A stretch of DNA of 64,000 nt from Burkholderiales bacterium UBA4657 (GTDB lineage: Bacteria > Pseudomonadota > Gammaproteobacteria > Burkholderiales > Burkholderiaceae_E), in NCBI GenBank assembly GCA_002405475.1, contig DHLX01000019.1, positions 1-64,000 of the forward strand, written 5' to 3'. Every line of letters begins with the position of its first letter. Position 1 is the stretch's first letter. The notes under the pieces are model-generated. The model was not told the origin of the DNA and did no database searches. It worked only from the letters and a program-made list of their open reading frames with translations. A program made the position numbers and the translations under genes. Positions 16,948-25,574 of the stretch are shown here, in pieces.

Positions 16948-17480
16948 GAGAAAAACACCGCCTTGACCAGAGCGACCACTACCAGGGTATAAAACGCCGC
17001 GACCAGATCGTCGAGCATGACACCCAGGCCACCCGGTACTCGCGCTTCTAGGGTTTTAATCGGTACCGGCTTGCGAATATCAAAAAAACGGAACACCAGC
17101 ACCGCGAACAACTGCCACCAGAACGTAGCTGGGGTCAATGACAGTACCAGAAAGATGGCGACTGTTTCGTCCCATACCATGGAGCCGTGGTCAGCTATGC
17201 CTAAATGCTGCCCCGTGACCTGACACGCCCAGATGCCGAGTGCAAAAGCCAGCAGCAAGGCAGAAAAAAATAAAGCCGGCGTATTCATGGCCGACGCGAA
17301 ATAGCGCTGCAGGACATCGAAACAGAGCCAGCCGAACAAGGTGCCCACCGTACCGGGGGCGATGGGCGACAAGCCGGAACCAAAGCCTTGCGCTACGACG
17401 TGCAGCGGGTGCCGCCACATGAAGCTGGCATCGACCCGCACTGCAATGGGCTGGCCGTTTTCAATGATGAGTTTATCCAT
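16944..17480 (-). CDS. pgpA: Phosphatidylglycerophosphatase A
   Basis: Membrane phosphatase that dephosphorylates phosphatidylglycerol phosphate to phosphatidylglycerol. 178 residues. GSGLSPIAPGTVGTLFGW near the N terminus, VWDETVAIFL with the acidic metal residues, RFFDIRKPVPI and GGLGVMLDDLVAA are all signature PgpA segments; about four hydrophobic helices. Follows thiL by 13 nt and overlaps pncC by 4 nt. The neighbouring order nusB-thiL-pgpA is widely conserved in proteobacteria. Confidence 0.96.
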   Translation of the reverse strand: MDKLIIENGQPIAVRVDASFMWRHPLHVVAQGFGSGLSPIAPGTVGTLFGWLCFDVLQRYFASAMNTPALFFSALLLAFALGIWACQVTGQHLGIADHGSMVWDETVAIFLVLSLTPATFWWQLFAVLVFRFFDIRKPVPIKTLEARVPGGLGVMLDDLVAAFYTLVVVALVKAVFFS

Positions 17481-17493
17481 GACATCTCGCCTT

Positions 17494-18492
17494 TCAGGCA
17501 GCAGTATGCTTCAAACTGGTGTCAATAAAATGATCAAAGCTTTGCAGCTTGAGCGTCACCGGCTGACCCTGCTTGAGCCAGCGTAACCCGCTATCTCTCT
17601 CAACATGGCCAATACGCCGCACCTCGACCCCGGCCTGTGCTGCGGCTTGCGCTATTGGTTCGCGTTTTGAAACGGGCGCGGTAAAACACAATTCGTAGTC
17701 GTCCCCGCCCGCGAGTTGATAGTGCCATTTCTGCTCAGGTGTCAGCCCTGACGCCGCCTGCTCAAACTCGGGCGAGGTCGGTAATTGTTCGAGATCAATG
17801 CTGGCACCCAGTGGTGATGTGCCGCTCTGGGCGCTGGCCGTCAGAATGTGTTGCAAATCCCCGCTCAAACCATCGGACAGGTCAATGGCCGCGTGCGCGA
17901 TTCGGCGCAAGCCCATACCCAGCGCCACCCGTGGCTCGGGACGCTCAAGTCGCTGGCGCAAGGCGGCGGGTGGTGCTTTGCCCGCTTGCAGCCAAGCCAA
18001 CGCCATAGCGGCATCACCCAGATACCCCGAGACATAAATATCATCACCCACTTGTGCCCTGGAACGACGCAACGCCTGCTCAGGCGGCACTTGTCCGATG
18101 ATGGTGACGGAAATCATGATCAAGGGGCTGGCCGTGGTATCGCCACCCATCAGTTCGCAGTCGTAACGCTCGGCCAGCGTATTAAAGCCGTGACTGAACG
18201 CCTGCATCCAGCCCGAGTCCTGGGCGCGCGGCGCGGGCAAAGCCAGCGCCAGGGTGCAGGCCAGTGGCTCGGCTCCCATGGCTGCCAAATCACTCAGGTT
18301 GACGGCCAGCGCTTTATGCCCGAGTGCTTCGGGGTCAACCTCAGATAAAAAATGTCGGCCTTCAATCAGCGCATCAGTCGAAATCGCCAGTGTGCCGTGG
18401 GCATCTATCAGGGCGCAATCATCACCCACACCGAGACGGGCACGCCGTGCCGGACGGGTGAAATAGCGACGTATCAGCTCAAACTCGTTCAC
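17494..18492 (-). CDS. thiL: Thiamine-monophosphate kinase
   Basis: Phosphorylates thiamine monophosphate to thiamine diphosphate, the cofactor used by transketolase among others. 332 residues, PurM/AIRS fold. GVGDDCALI, STDALIEGRHF, VNLSDLAAMGAEP, GGDTTASPL and DLSDGLSGDL carry the metal and nucleotide ligands. Starts with GTG at 18492 (MNEFELIRRYF), with AAGG 4-5 nt upstream, 5 nt after the nusB stop. Part of the ribH-nusB-thiL-pgpA run. Confidence 0.96.
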   Translation of the reverse strand: MNEFELIRRYFTRPARRARLGVGDDCALIDAHGTLAISTDALIEGRHFLSEVDPEALGHKALAVNLSDLAAMGAEPLACTLALALPAPRAQDSGWMQAFSHGFNTLAERYDCELMGGDTTASPLIMISVTIIGQVPPEQALRRSRAQVGDDIYVSGYLGDAAMALAWLQAGKAPPAALRQRLERPEPRVALGMGLRRIAHAAIDLSDGLSGDLQHILTASAQSGTSPLGASIDLEQLPTSPEFEQAASGLTPEQKWHYQLAGGDDYELCFTAPVSKREPIAQAAAQAGVEVRRIGHVERDSGLRWLKQGQPVTLKLQSFDHFIDTSLKHTAA

Positions 18493-18497
18493 CGGCC

Positions 18498-18932
18498 TTA
18501 GCGTTTGAATTCAATCGCGCGCACTTGTGCGGCAACTTTATCGAGCACACCATTGACGTATTTATAACCATCGGTACCACCGAACGATTTGCTCAGTTCC
18601 ACCGCTTCGTTCATCACCACGCGATAAGGAACATCAGGATGATGCGCCAGTTCATAGACCGCGATCAGCAGCACCGCGTGTTCCACCGGCGATAATTCCG
18701 GCAGGGGTCGGTCCAGATGCGGCGTGAACAGGGCACGCAGACTGTCGGCTTCGCGGATGGCACCATGTAGCAGGGCATCGAAGTGCGCCAGGTCGCATTT
18801 GTTGAAGCCTTTAATGTCGGCGATATGGGCATGCACTACGCCCGGCTCTTCACCGGACAACAGCCATTGATACACGCCTTGCAGCGCAAACTCGCGCGAA
18901 CGGCGACGTGAGCCAGGCTTAGAATCCGTCAT
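18498..18932 (-). CDS. nusB: Transcription antitermination protein NusB
   Basis: All-helical protein that joins NusE (S10) at boxA in rRNA antitermination. About 144 residues. SRRRSREFALQGVYQW at the N terminus and LSPVEHAVLLIAVYEL, YRVVMNEAVELSKSFGG and KYVNGVLDKVA later are typical. ATG 18932 has GAGG just upstream and is preferred to the GTG at 18941; it overlaps the ribH 3' end by 14 nt. ribH-nusB linkage is conserved in many bacteria. Confidence 0.96.
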   Translation of the reverse strand: MTDSKPGSRRRSREFALQGVYQWLLSGEEPGVVHAHIADIKGFNKCDLAHFDALLHGAIREADSLRALFTPHLDRPLPELSPVEHAVLLIAVYELAHHPDVPYRVVMNEAVELSKSFGGTDGYKYVNGVLDKVAAQVRAIEFKR

Positions 18933-19401
18933 CTTCCTCACCCAATTCGTCCATCATCAGCGCCAAATTGGCCATTTCCACGGCAACACGTGCGGCGTCA
19001 GCACCCTTTTCTGCCATGCGGGCTTCGGCCTGCGCATCGGTCTCGCAGGTCAGAATGGCGTTGGCTACCGGAATATCGTATTCACGCGATACTTCACTTA
19101 CCCCCCTAGCCGACTCATTCGCCACCACTTCAAAATGATAGGTCTCGCCGCGTATGACGGCGCCCAGCGCAATCAGGGCATCAAAGCGCGAGGTCTGCGC
19201 CAGCTTTTGCAGCGCGATGGGGATTTCCAGAGCCCCCGGCACGCTGACCACGGCAATATCATCGTCCGACACGCCTAAACGCTCGAGCTCTTCCAGGCAG
19301 GCGCGTAGCAGACCATGACCTATCGCCTGGTTAAAACGCGATTGCACAATGGCAATCGACAAGTCCTGACCCTGTAATTCAGGGGCAATTAATTGCGGCA
19401 T
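18919..19401 (-). CDS. ribH: 6,7-dimethyl-8-ribityllumazine synthase
   Basis: Penultimate enzyme of riboflavin synthesis, condensing 5-amino-6-ribitylamino-uracil with 3,4-dihydroxy-2-butanone 4-phosphate. About 160 residues. SRFNQAIGHGLL, VPGALEIPIALQKLA, GAVIRGETYHFE (catalytic His) and IPVANAILT are family motifs. AAGGAG lies 6 nt before ATG 19401, which is preferred over the in-frame start at 19440 inside ribBA. Starts 2 nt past the ribBA stop and overlaps nusB. Confidence 0.97.
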   Translation of the reverse strand: MPQLIAPELQGQDLSIAIVQSRFNQAIGHGLLRACLEELERLGVSDDDIAVVSVPGALEIPIALQKLAQTSRFDALIALGAVIRGETYHFEVVANESARGVSEVSREYDIPVANAILTCETDAQAEARMAEKGADAARVAVEMANLALMMDELGEEDDGF

Positions 19402-19402
19402 G

Positions 19403-20509
19403 TCATTCTCCTTGATCGTAGCCCGATACCTGTAAATCAAACCCCGCCATTGAGGGCATTTTGCGCGGCTGCGCCAGTAATTTCATTTTGCCTACGCCCA
19501 GGTCTTTCAATATCTGCGCGCCAATACCGTAGGTACGCAAGTCCATTTTGGTGGCCTGGGCGCGCTTTTGTTCCGGGTGTTCCAGCGCATGAAACTGGGT
19601 AAAAAACTGTTGCGAACTTTCGTCTGCATTCAATAACACCACCACCCCCGAGCGCGCCTGGGTAATGGCCTGCAAGGCACGCGGCAAGGGCCAGCTATGG
19701 GTCGATTGTTCGAGGTCGATCCAGTCCAGCGCCGACAGCGGCTCATGCACGCGCACCAGGACTTCTTCCTGCGCTTCGATGCTGCCGTGTACCAGCGCCA
19801 GATGGGCGCGCGCCCCCGGTTTGTCGCGGTAGGCTATCAGGCGCAATTTTCCCCACGCCGTGTTGGCCGTGCGTTCTGCCACACGCTCGACCAGAGACTC
19901 GTGCTGCGAGCGGTATTGAATCAGGTCGGCTATGGTGCCAATTTTCAAATTGTGGGTGCGGGCAAATTCCAGCAGATCGGGCAGACGCGCCATGCTGCCG
20001 TCATCGTTCATGATCTCGCAAATGACCCCAGCAGCTTGCATACCCGCCAGCGCCGCCAAATCGCAGCCGGCCTCGGTATGCCCGGCACGCATCAAAACAC
20101 CACCATCCTGCGCCATGAGCGGAAAAATATGCCCGGGCTGCACGATGTCAGACGGTCTGGCATGGCGCGCCACCGCCGCCTGTATGGTGCGCGCGCGGTC
20201 AGCGGCTGAAATGCCGGTGGTTACGCCTTCGGCCGCCTCTATCGACACGGTAAAGTTGGTACCGTGCGAAGACTGATTATGATCGACCATGCGGCGCAAG
20301 CCCAGTTGTTCGCAGCGCTCACGGGTCAGGGTCAGGCAAATCAGGCCGCGCCCGTACTTCGCCATGAAATTGATGGCTTCGGGCGTAATGAACTCAGCGG
20401 CCATCACCAGATCGCCTTCATTCTCGCGGTCTTCTTCATCGACCAGCACCACCATTTTGCCGTGGCGCAGTTCATTCACTATCTCAGGAATCGACGCTAT
20501 TTTTGTCAT
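19403..20509 (-). CDS. ribB: 3,4-dihydroxy-2-butanone 4-phosphate synthase with degenerate GTP cyclohydrolase II-like domain (RibBX type)
   Basis: 368 residues. The N-terminal RibB domain (about 1-205) is intact: DEEDRENEGD with acidic metal ligands, and HTEAGCDLA, so it should make 3,4-dihydroxy-2-butanone 4-phosphate from ribulose 5-phosphate. The C-terminal RibA-like domain (about 210-368) keeps the fold pattern (DLRTYGIGAQIL), but where GTP cyclohydrolase II has its three zinc Cys after VRVH it has EPLSALDWID, with no Cys. I infer it is not a functional GTP cyclohydrolase II. Such RibBX proteins are known in other proteobacteria. Lies between ribE and ribH. Confidence 0.9.
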   Translation of the reverse strand: MTKIASIPEIVNELRHGKMVVLVDEEDRENEGDLVMAAEFITPEAINFMAKYGRGLICLTLTRERCEQLGLRRMVDHNQSSHGTNFTVSIEAAEGVTTGISAADRARTIQAAVARHARPSDIVQPGHIFPLMAQDGGVLMRAGHTEAGCDLAALAGMQAAGVICEIMNDDGSMARLPDLLEFARTHNLKIGTIADLIQYRSQHESLVERVAERTANTAWGKLRLIAYRDKPGARAHLALVHGSIEAQEEVLVRVHEPLSALDWIDLEQSTHSWPLPRALQAITQARSGVVVLLNADESSQQFFTQFHALEHPEQKRAQATKMDLRTYGIGAQILKDLGVGKMKLLAQPRKMPSMAGFDLQVSGYDQGE

Positions 20510-20518
20510 GATTCAAAC

Positions 20519-21133
20519 TCAAGGGGCCGACATCAAACGCTCGGCATAACGCGCTATCAAATCAATTTCCAGGTTGACCCGCATGCCCGGCTGCAACTGT
20601 TTCAGCGTGGTCACTTGCACCGTATGCGGAATCAGGTTGATATAAAAATCACACCCGGCTTCGTGGTCTTCGACCCGATTGACCGTCAAGGATACGCCAT
20701 TGACCGTGACCGAGCCTTTATAGGCCAGATATTTACCCAGCTCGCGCGGCGCACGCACCACCAGCTGCCAGCTTTCACCGACGGCAGAAAACGCCTGCAC
20801 CGTTCCCTGCCCATCGACATGACCACTGACCAGATGCCCACCCAGGGCATCGCCTACGCACAAGGCTTTTTCCAGATTCAACTCGCTACCAACCTGATCG
20901 AGCCCCGCAGTTTTGCTTAAAGATTCAGCAGACACATCGACACTGAAAGTGTCGTGAGTTTTTTCCACTACCGTCATGCAAGCGCCATTCAGGGCAATCG
21001 AATCGCCCAGCTTGACGTTGCTTAAATCTAGCCCGGGTACGGCAATGACCAGACGCTTGCCGGCCTGCGGCTCATGACCCAAAGCCTGACACTGCACGAT
21101 GCGCCCCACGGCCTGAACAATTCCGGTAAACAT
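20519..21133 (-). CDS. ribE: Riboflavin synthase, alpha subunit
   Basis: Last step of riboflavin synthesis, dismutating two lumazines. 204 residues built of two similar lumazine-binding barrels: MFTGIVQAVGRI with SIALNGACMTV in the first, and LGGHLVSGHVDGQG with YKGSVTVNGVSLTV in the second. The N-terminal MFTGIV is the family hallmark. One-nucleotide gap after ribD, 9 nt before ribB, so tightly cotranscribed. Confidence 0.97.
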   Translation of the reverse strand: MFTGIVQAVGRIVQCQALGHEPQAGKRLVIAVPGLDLSNVKLGDSIALNGACMTVVEKTHDTFSVDVSAESLSKTAGLDQVGSELNLEKALCVGDALGGHLVSGHVDGQGTVQAFSAVGESWQLVVRAPRELGKYLAYKGSVTVNGVSLTVNRVEDHEAGCDFYINLIPHTVQVTTLKQLQPGMRVNLEIDLIARYAERLMSAP

Positions 21134-21134
21134 C

Positions 21135-22238
21135 TCAGGACTTCCTCAATCTCAGACGACAATCGGCGCCGATCAACTCGGCCTCGACAAAACGCCAGTG
21201 CGACAACTCCCCCAGCGACTGCAACTCGGGCAACTCAAATAGCGGTCGCCCTGGCCCCATGATACTGGGCGCCACATAAATCAATAGTTCGTCCAGACAG
21301 TCTTCCTGCCATAAGGCAGCATTCAGTTTGGCACCTGCCTCGACCGTTATTTCATTCAGGCCGCGCCGCCCCAGATGCTCGAACAGCGCGGGCAGATCCA
21401 CCTTGCCATCCTCGTTCGGCAGTTCAATCACCTCCGCACCCAATGCCAGCCAGTCCTGCTTTTTTTGAGCTTCGGCAGCGGCAGTAAAAATCATGACTTC
21501 ATTCGCGTGTTCACCGACAATCGCAGCATCCAGCGGGGTCTTGAGTTGCGAATCGACAATGATGCGCAGCGGCTGCCTTGAAGTTTCGACCTCACGCACG
21601 GTCAAACGCGGATTATCCGCCAGCACGGTGCCGGCTCCCGTAAGCACGGCGCACGAACGGGCGCGCCAGGCATGGGCATCGGCACGTGCCGCGGCGCTGG
21701 TAATCCACTGGCTTTGACCGTTATTCAGCGCTGTTTTACCGTCGAGCGTCGTGGCCAGTTTGCTACGTACCCACGGGCGGCCCCGGGTCATGCGCGAGAT
21801 AAAACCGAGATTCAGTTCCTCCGCCTCACTCTGCAACAGACCACAACGCACATCAATGCCGGCATGGCGCAGGGCTTCCAGCCCCCGGCCCGAGACCAGC
21901 GGGTTCGGGTCAGACATGGCCACCAGCACCCGCGCCACGCGTGCTTCAATCAATGCCGTAACACACGGCGGGGTGCGGCCAAAATGGGCGCACGGTTCGA
22001 GCGTCAGATAAACCGTGGCAGCGACCAGACCATCAGCCCCCACCTGGGCGCGCGCCGCGAGCAGTGCCAGCACTTCGGCGTGCGGCTCACCGGCTTTTTT
22101 ATGAAAGCCTTCGCCTATCACTAGCCCATCTTTGACAATGACGCACCCTACCCTGGGGTTCGGTGTCGTGGTCGTCAGCCCTTGGTGCGCCAGCGCCAGG
22201 GCGCGCGACATAAAAGTATGATCCTGCCCGGAAAACAT
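21135..22238 (-). CDS. ribD: Bifunctional pyrimidine deaminase/reductase RibD
   Basis: Second and third steps of riboflavin synthesis: deamination and side-chain reduction of the GTP-derived pyrimidine. 367 residues. The deaminase half has HAE (53-55) and PCAHFGRTPPC (82-92), the zinc site; the reductase half (about 150-367) has RPWVRSKLATTLDGK, TGAGTVLADNPRLTVR and EAGAKLNAAL. Starts at an ATG overlapping the nrdR stop by 1 nt (TGATG), so it is coupled to nrdR. First of ribD-ribE-ribB-ribH. Confidence 0.97.
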   Translation of the reverse strand: MFSGQDHTFMSRALALAHQGLTTTTPNPRVGCVIVKDGLVIGEGFHKKAGEPHAEVLALLAARAQVGADGLVAATVYLTLEPCAHFGRTPPCVTALIEARVARVLVAMSDPNPLVSGRGLEALRHAGIDVRCGLLQSEAEELNLGFISRMTRGRPWVRSKLATTLDGKTALNNGQSQWITSAAARADAHAWRARSCAVLTGAGTVLADNPRLTVREVETSRQPLRIIVDSQLKTPLDAAIVGEHANEVMIFTAAAEAQKKQDWLALGAEVIELPNEDGKVDLPALFEHLGRRGLNEITVEAGAKLNAALWQEDCLDELLIYVAPSIMGPGRPLFELPELQSLGELSHWRFVEAELIGADCRLRLRKS

Positions 22239-22699
22239 CAGCGCCGCCTCGGACTTTCGACTTCCTGCAAGACATCGCGGAATTCATCAATGTCTTCAAA
22301 GCTACGGTAAACACTGGCAAAACGGATATAGGCAATCTTGTCGAGTTTTTTCAGCTCGCGCATCACCAGTTCACCCAGTTTTTCGGTGCCGACTTCTTTC
22401 GCCGCACTGGAAATCAGCTTGTCTTCAATGCGGCTAATGGCCTCTTCCACCAGGTCAGCGCTGACCGGCCGCTTGCGCAAGGCCAGATGCATGCTCGACA
22501 GCAGTTTGTCGCGGCTGTAATCGACCCGACTGCCATCTTTTTTGACCACCATGGGCATCTGCAATTCAACCCGCTCGTAAGTCGTAAAGCGCTTGTCGCA
22601 CTCGGAACAACGGCGACGGCGACGCAGTGTCACCCCTTCATCGACCACACGGGTTTCGAGTACTTGCGTGTCGTCGTGTCCACAAAAGGGGCAGCGCAT
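22238..22699 (-). CDS. nrdR: Transcriptional repressor NrdR
   Basis: ATP/dATP-sensing repressor of ribonucleotide reductase genes. 153 residues: an N-terminal zinc ribbon with CPFC (3-6) and CSEC near 31-34, the RRRRRCSECDKRFTTYER block, then an ATP-cone domain (VVKKDGSRVDYSRDKL onward). 13 nt after glyA and 1-nt overlap with ribD; the glyA-nrdR-ribD order is common in proteobacteria. Its target nrd genes are not in the window. Confidence 0.97.
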   Translation of the reverse strand: MRCPFCGHDDTQVLETRVVDEGVTLRRRRRCSECDKRFTTYERVELQMPMVVKKDGSRVDYSRDKLLSSMHLALRKRPVSADLVEEAISRIEDKLISSAAKEVGTEKLGELVMRELKKLDKIAYIRFASVYRSFEDIDEFRDVLQEVESPRRR

Positions 22700-22712
22700 A
22701 ACTTACATCAAC

Positions 22713-23960
22713 TTATTCGTACACCGGAAATGCGCTGGTGAGTTTTTTCACCTCGGCGCGCACGCGCTCCAAGTTCGCGGCGTCTTGGGGCGCGTCCAGC
22801 ACATCGGCAATCAGATGCGCGGTTTTTTCTGCTTCGGCGTCCTTGAAACCACGGGTAGTCATGGCCGGGGAACCCAGACGAATACCCGAAGTGACAAACG
22901 GTTTTTCCGGGTCGTTCGGAATGGCATTTTTGTTCACGGTCAGATGCGCCTCACCCAGCACACGCTCGGCTTCCTTGCCGGTAATGTTCTTGGCACGCAA
23001 ATCGACCAGCATCACATGGCTTTCGGTGCGGCCACTGACAATGCGCAACCCACGCTTGACCAGTGTTTCGGCCATGATGCGGGCATTGGTCACCACCTGC
23101 TGCTGATACGCCTTAAACTCAGGGCTTAGAGCTTCCTTGAAACACACCGCCTTGCCCGCAATCACATGCATTAAAGGCCCACCCTGAATACCGGGGAAAA
23201 TGGCGCTGTTAATCGGCTTGGCCAAGGCTTCTTTCATCAGAATAATGCCGCCGCGTGGGCCGCGCAGGCTTTTGTGCGTCGTCGAGGTCACGACATCGGC
23301 GTAGGGTACCGGGTTCGGGTACACGCCCGCCGCAATCAGACCGGCATAGTGCGCCATATCGACCATAAAATAAGCCCCTACCGCCTTCGCCACTTTGGCG
23401 AAGCGCTCGAAATCAATACGCAGGGCATAGGCCGAAGCGCCAGCAATAATCAGCTTGGGTTTGTGTTCATGCGCCAAACGCTCCATGGCGTCATAGTCAA
23501 TTTCTTCCTGGGCATTCAGGCCATAGCTCACCACCTTGAACCACTTGCCGCTCATGTTCAACGGCATGCCGTGGGTCAAATGCCCGCCTTCGGCCAGGCT
23601 CATACCCATAATGGTGTCACCGGGGTTGAGCAAGGCAAAAAATACGCCCTGGTTGGCTTGCGAACCCGAGTTTGGCTGAACATTGGCGGCCTCGGCACCG
23701 AACAATTGCTTGATGCGATCAATCGCCAACTGCTCGACTACATCAACAAACTCACAACCACCGTAATAGCGTTTTCCCGGATAACCTTCCGCATATTTAT
23801 TGGTCAATTGCGAACCCTGCGCCTCCATGACCGCGGGCGAGGTATAGTTTTCTGAAGCAATCAGCTCGATATGGTCTTGCTGACGCTGGTTTTCGGACTG
23901 AATGGCAGACCACAGGTCGGGGTCCACGGCGGCAATGGTGTGGTTGGCGCGAAATAGCAT
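22713..23960 (-). CDS. glyA: Serine hydroxymethyltransferase
   Basis: PLP enzyme converting serine and tetrahydrofolate to glycine and 5,10-methylene-THF. About 415 residues. IELIASENYTSPAVMEAQGS, the YPGKRYYGGCEFVD segment, DMAHYAGLIAAG and the PLP lysine in TSTTHKSLRGPRGG are all present. AGGAAACGCC before ATG 23960 supports that start; upstream in-frame codons to 24023 are rejected. First gene of the minus-strand run to dgkA, divergent from the SDR gene, so a promoter should lie in 23961-24058. Confidence 0.98.
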   Translation of the reverse strand: MLFRANHTIAAVDPDLWSAIQSENQRQQDHIELIASENYTSPAVMEAQGSQLTNKYAEGYPGKRYYGGCEFVDVVEQLAIDRIKQLFGAEAANVQPNSGSQANQGVFFALLNPGDTIMGMSLAEGGHLTHGMPLNMSGKWFKVVSYGLNAQEEIDYDAMERLAHEHKPKLIIAGASAYALRIDFERFAKVAKAVGAYFMVDMAHYAGLIAAGVYPNPVPYADVVTSTTHKSLRGPRGGIILMKEALAKPINSAIFPGIQGGPLMHVIAGKAVCFKEALSPEFKAYQQQVVTNARIMAETLVKRGLRIVSGRTESHVMLVDLRAKNITGKEAERVLGEAHLTVNKNAIPNDPEKPFVTSGIRLGSPAMTTRGFKDAEAEKTAHLIADVLDAPQDAANLERVRAEVKKLTSAFPVYE

Positions 23961-24058
23961 GGCGTTTCCTGGAAGAAAAAGACTAATCTGCCATTTTACC
24001 CTTGTCGGCGCAACATGCACCATCAGGCTACAATTCAGACACAGACTTGGGGGAAATC

Positions 24059-24805
24059 ATGATTATTCTGGTCACCGGCGCCAGCGCCGGTTTTGGGCTG
24101 GCGATTGCCAAACGTTATATTCAGGAAGGTCATCGCGTCATTGCCGCTGGTCGCCGCGCCGAACGGCTGCAGGCGCTGCAACAGCAACTGGGCGAACGCC
24201 TGCACCCGCTGGTGCTGGATGTCACCGACCAGAACGCGGTACTACAAGCGCTGCAGACGCTGCCGCCTGAATTCAGCCCGATTGACGTCCTGATCAACAA
24301 CGCCGGCCTGGCACTAGGGCTGGAACCGGCCTGGGAAGCCAACCTCGACGACTGGAATACCATGGTCGATACCAATATCAAGGGGCTCATGGTCTGCACC
24401 CGCGCCGTGCTGCCGGGCATGGTCGAGCGCAATCGCGGCCATATTGTGAATCTGGGTTCGACGGCGGGACAGTTCCCCTACCCCGGCGGTCACGTCTATG
24501 GTGCCACCAAGGCGTTTGTGTATCAGTTCAGCCTGAACCTGCGCGCCGACCTGGTGGGAAAAAACGTACGCGTCACCGACGTACAACCGGGTCTGTGCGG
24601 CGGCACCGAGTTTTCCAACGTGCGCTTTCATGGCGACGACCAGCGCGCCGCCAAAGTGTACGAAGGTACACACCCCCTTCTGCCCGAAGACATTGCCGAG
24701 GCCGTATACTGGGTCACCAGCCTGCCGGCGCACGTCAACGTGAACGATATTCAGCTCATGCCCACCTGCCAGGGGCCGGGGCCGCTGGCGGTGAAGCGCA
24801 GTTGA
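24059..24805 (+). CDS. SDR family NADP-dependent 3-hydroxy acid dehydrogenase (YdfG-like)
   Basis: Classical short-chain dehydrogenase, 248 residues. VTGASAGFGLAIA (cofactor site), NNAGLALG, the catalytic Ser in LGSTAGQFPYPG, and YGATK with Tyr and Lys. The size and sequence resemble E. coli YdfG, which oxidises serine, allo-threonine and 3-hydroxypropionate and reduces malonic semialdehyde. Start ATG 24059 (MIILVTGAS) fits the family; a 57-nt upstream extension is rejected. Adjacent to glyA, divergent, perhaps linking to serine metabolism. Confidence 0.9.
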   Translation: MIILVTGASAGFGLAIAKRYIQEGHRVIAAGRRAERLQALQQQLGERLHPLVLDVTDQNAVLQALQTLPPEFSPIDVLINNAGLALGLEPAWEANLDDWNTMVDTNIKGLMVCTRAVLPGMVERNRGHIVNLGSTAGQFPYPGGHVYGATKAFVYQFSLNLRADLVGKNVRVTDVQPGLCGGTEFSNVRFHGDDQRAAKVYEGTHPLLPEDIAEAVYWVTSLPAHVNVNDIQLMPTCQGPGPLAVKRS

Positions 24806-24818
24806 GCCGGGTACACGA

Positions 24819-25574
24819 TTACAAACGCAACAGCCACTCGCGCTCTTGCGCTGACTGGGCGAAACCGCGTTTTTCGTAATAATCAAAAATATAATCGACC
24901 ACTTCGTCCGGCTCATCGGTCAGGCCAAACAGGTTCATGTCTGCCGGGTCAATCATGCCCTGCGCCGCCAGCGTGTTTTGCATCCAGTCGACCAGCGGCT
25001 GCCAGAACGCCTTACCGACCAGCACGACCGGAATGCGGCGCGCTGAACGGGTTTGTATCAAGGTCAAGGCCTCGAACATTTCGTCGAGCGTGCCAAACCC
25101 GCCCTGCATAATGACGTAAGCCTGGGCGTATTTGACAAAAGCCACCTTGCGCGGAAAGAAGTGGCGAAACTTCAGCGAAATATTCTGGTACGGGTTGCCG
25201 ACCTGCTCCATCGGTAACACGATATTCAGACCGACACTGGGACTTTTACCGTTGAAGGCTCCCTTGTTTGCGGCTTCCATAATGCCCGGCCCGCCACCGG
25301 AAATGACAGCAAAGCCCGCGTCACTGAGCTTGCGTGCAATAACCTCGCACAACTGGTAGGCCGGGTGCTCGGGCTTGAGCCGCGCCGAACCAAAAATCGA
25401 GACCGCCGGGCGAATTTCCGACAAATGTTCGGTGGCCTCGACAAACTCCGACATAATGCCGAACAAATGCCACGATTCACGCGCCTTGAGGTTGGTGGCG
25501 CGCTCCGGCTGGGTCGCCGCCCGCAGCGTCGGGACGACTTTATTTTTCAACCCGTTTTCGTTTTCATTAGTCAT
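24819..25574 (-). CDS. LOG/TIGR00730 family Rossmann-fold protein (nucleotide phosphoribohydrolase-like)
   Basis: 251 residues. Contains VISGGGPGIMEAANKGAF and a QGGFGTLDEMFE segment, the two LOG-family motifs. LOG proteins cleave nucleoside monophosphates (cytokinin ribotides or AMP-type substrates). The usual PGG of the second motif is QGG here; Gly-Gly-x-Gly-Thr-x-x-Glu is kept, so activity is plausible. The first ~40 residues are an extension. GGAG/GAGG upstream of ATG 25574 lies inside the polA coding start: the two divergent ATGs share two bases. Convergent with the SDR gene. Confidence 0.88.
   Translation of the reverse strand: MTNENENGLKNKVVPTLRAATQPERATNLKARESWHLFGIMSEFVEATEHLSEIRPAVSIFGSARLKPEHPAYQLCEVIARKLSDAGFAVISGGGPGIMEAANKGAFNGKSPSVGLNIVLPMEQVGNPYQNISLKFRHFFPRKVAFVKYAQAYVIMQGGFGTLDEMFEALTLIQTRSARRIPVVLVGKAFWQPLVDWMQNTLAAQGMIDPADMNLFGLTDEPDEVVDYIFDYYEKRGFAQSAQEREWLLRL

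Noticed and set aside
20510..20518. Possible FMN riboswitch before the riboflavin genes
   Set aside because: Only 9 bases separate ribE and ribB, and ribD overlaps nrdR; there is no leader long enough for an FMN element.
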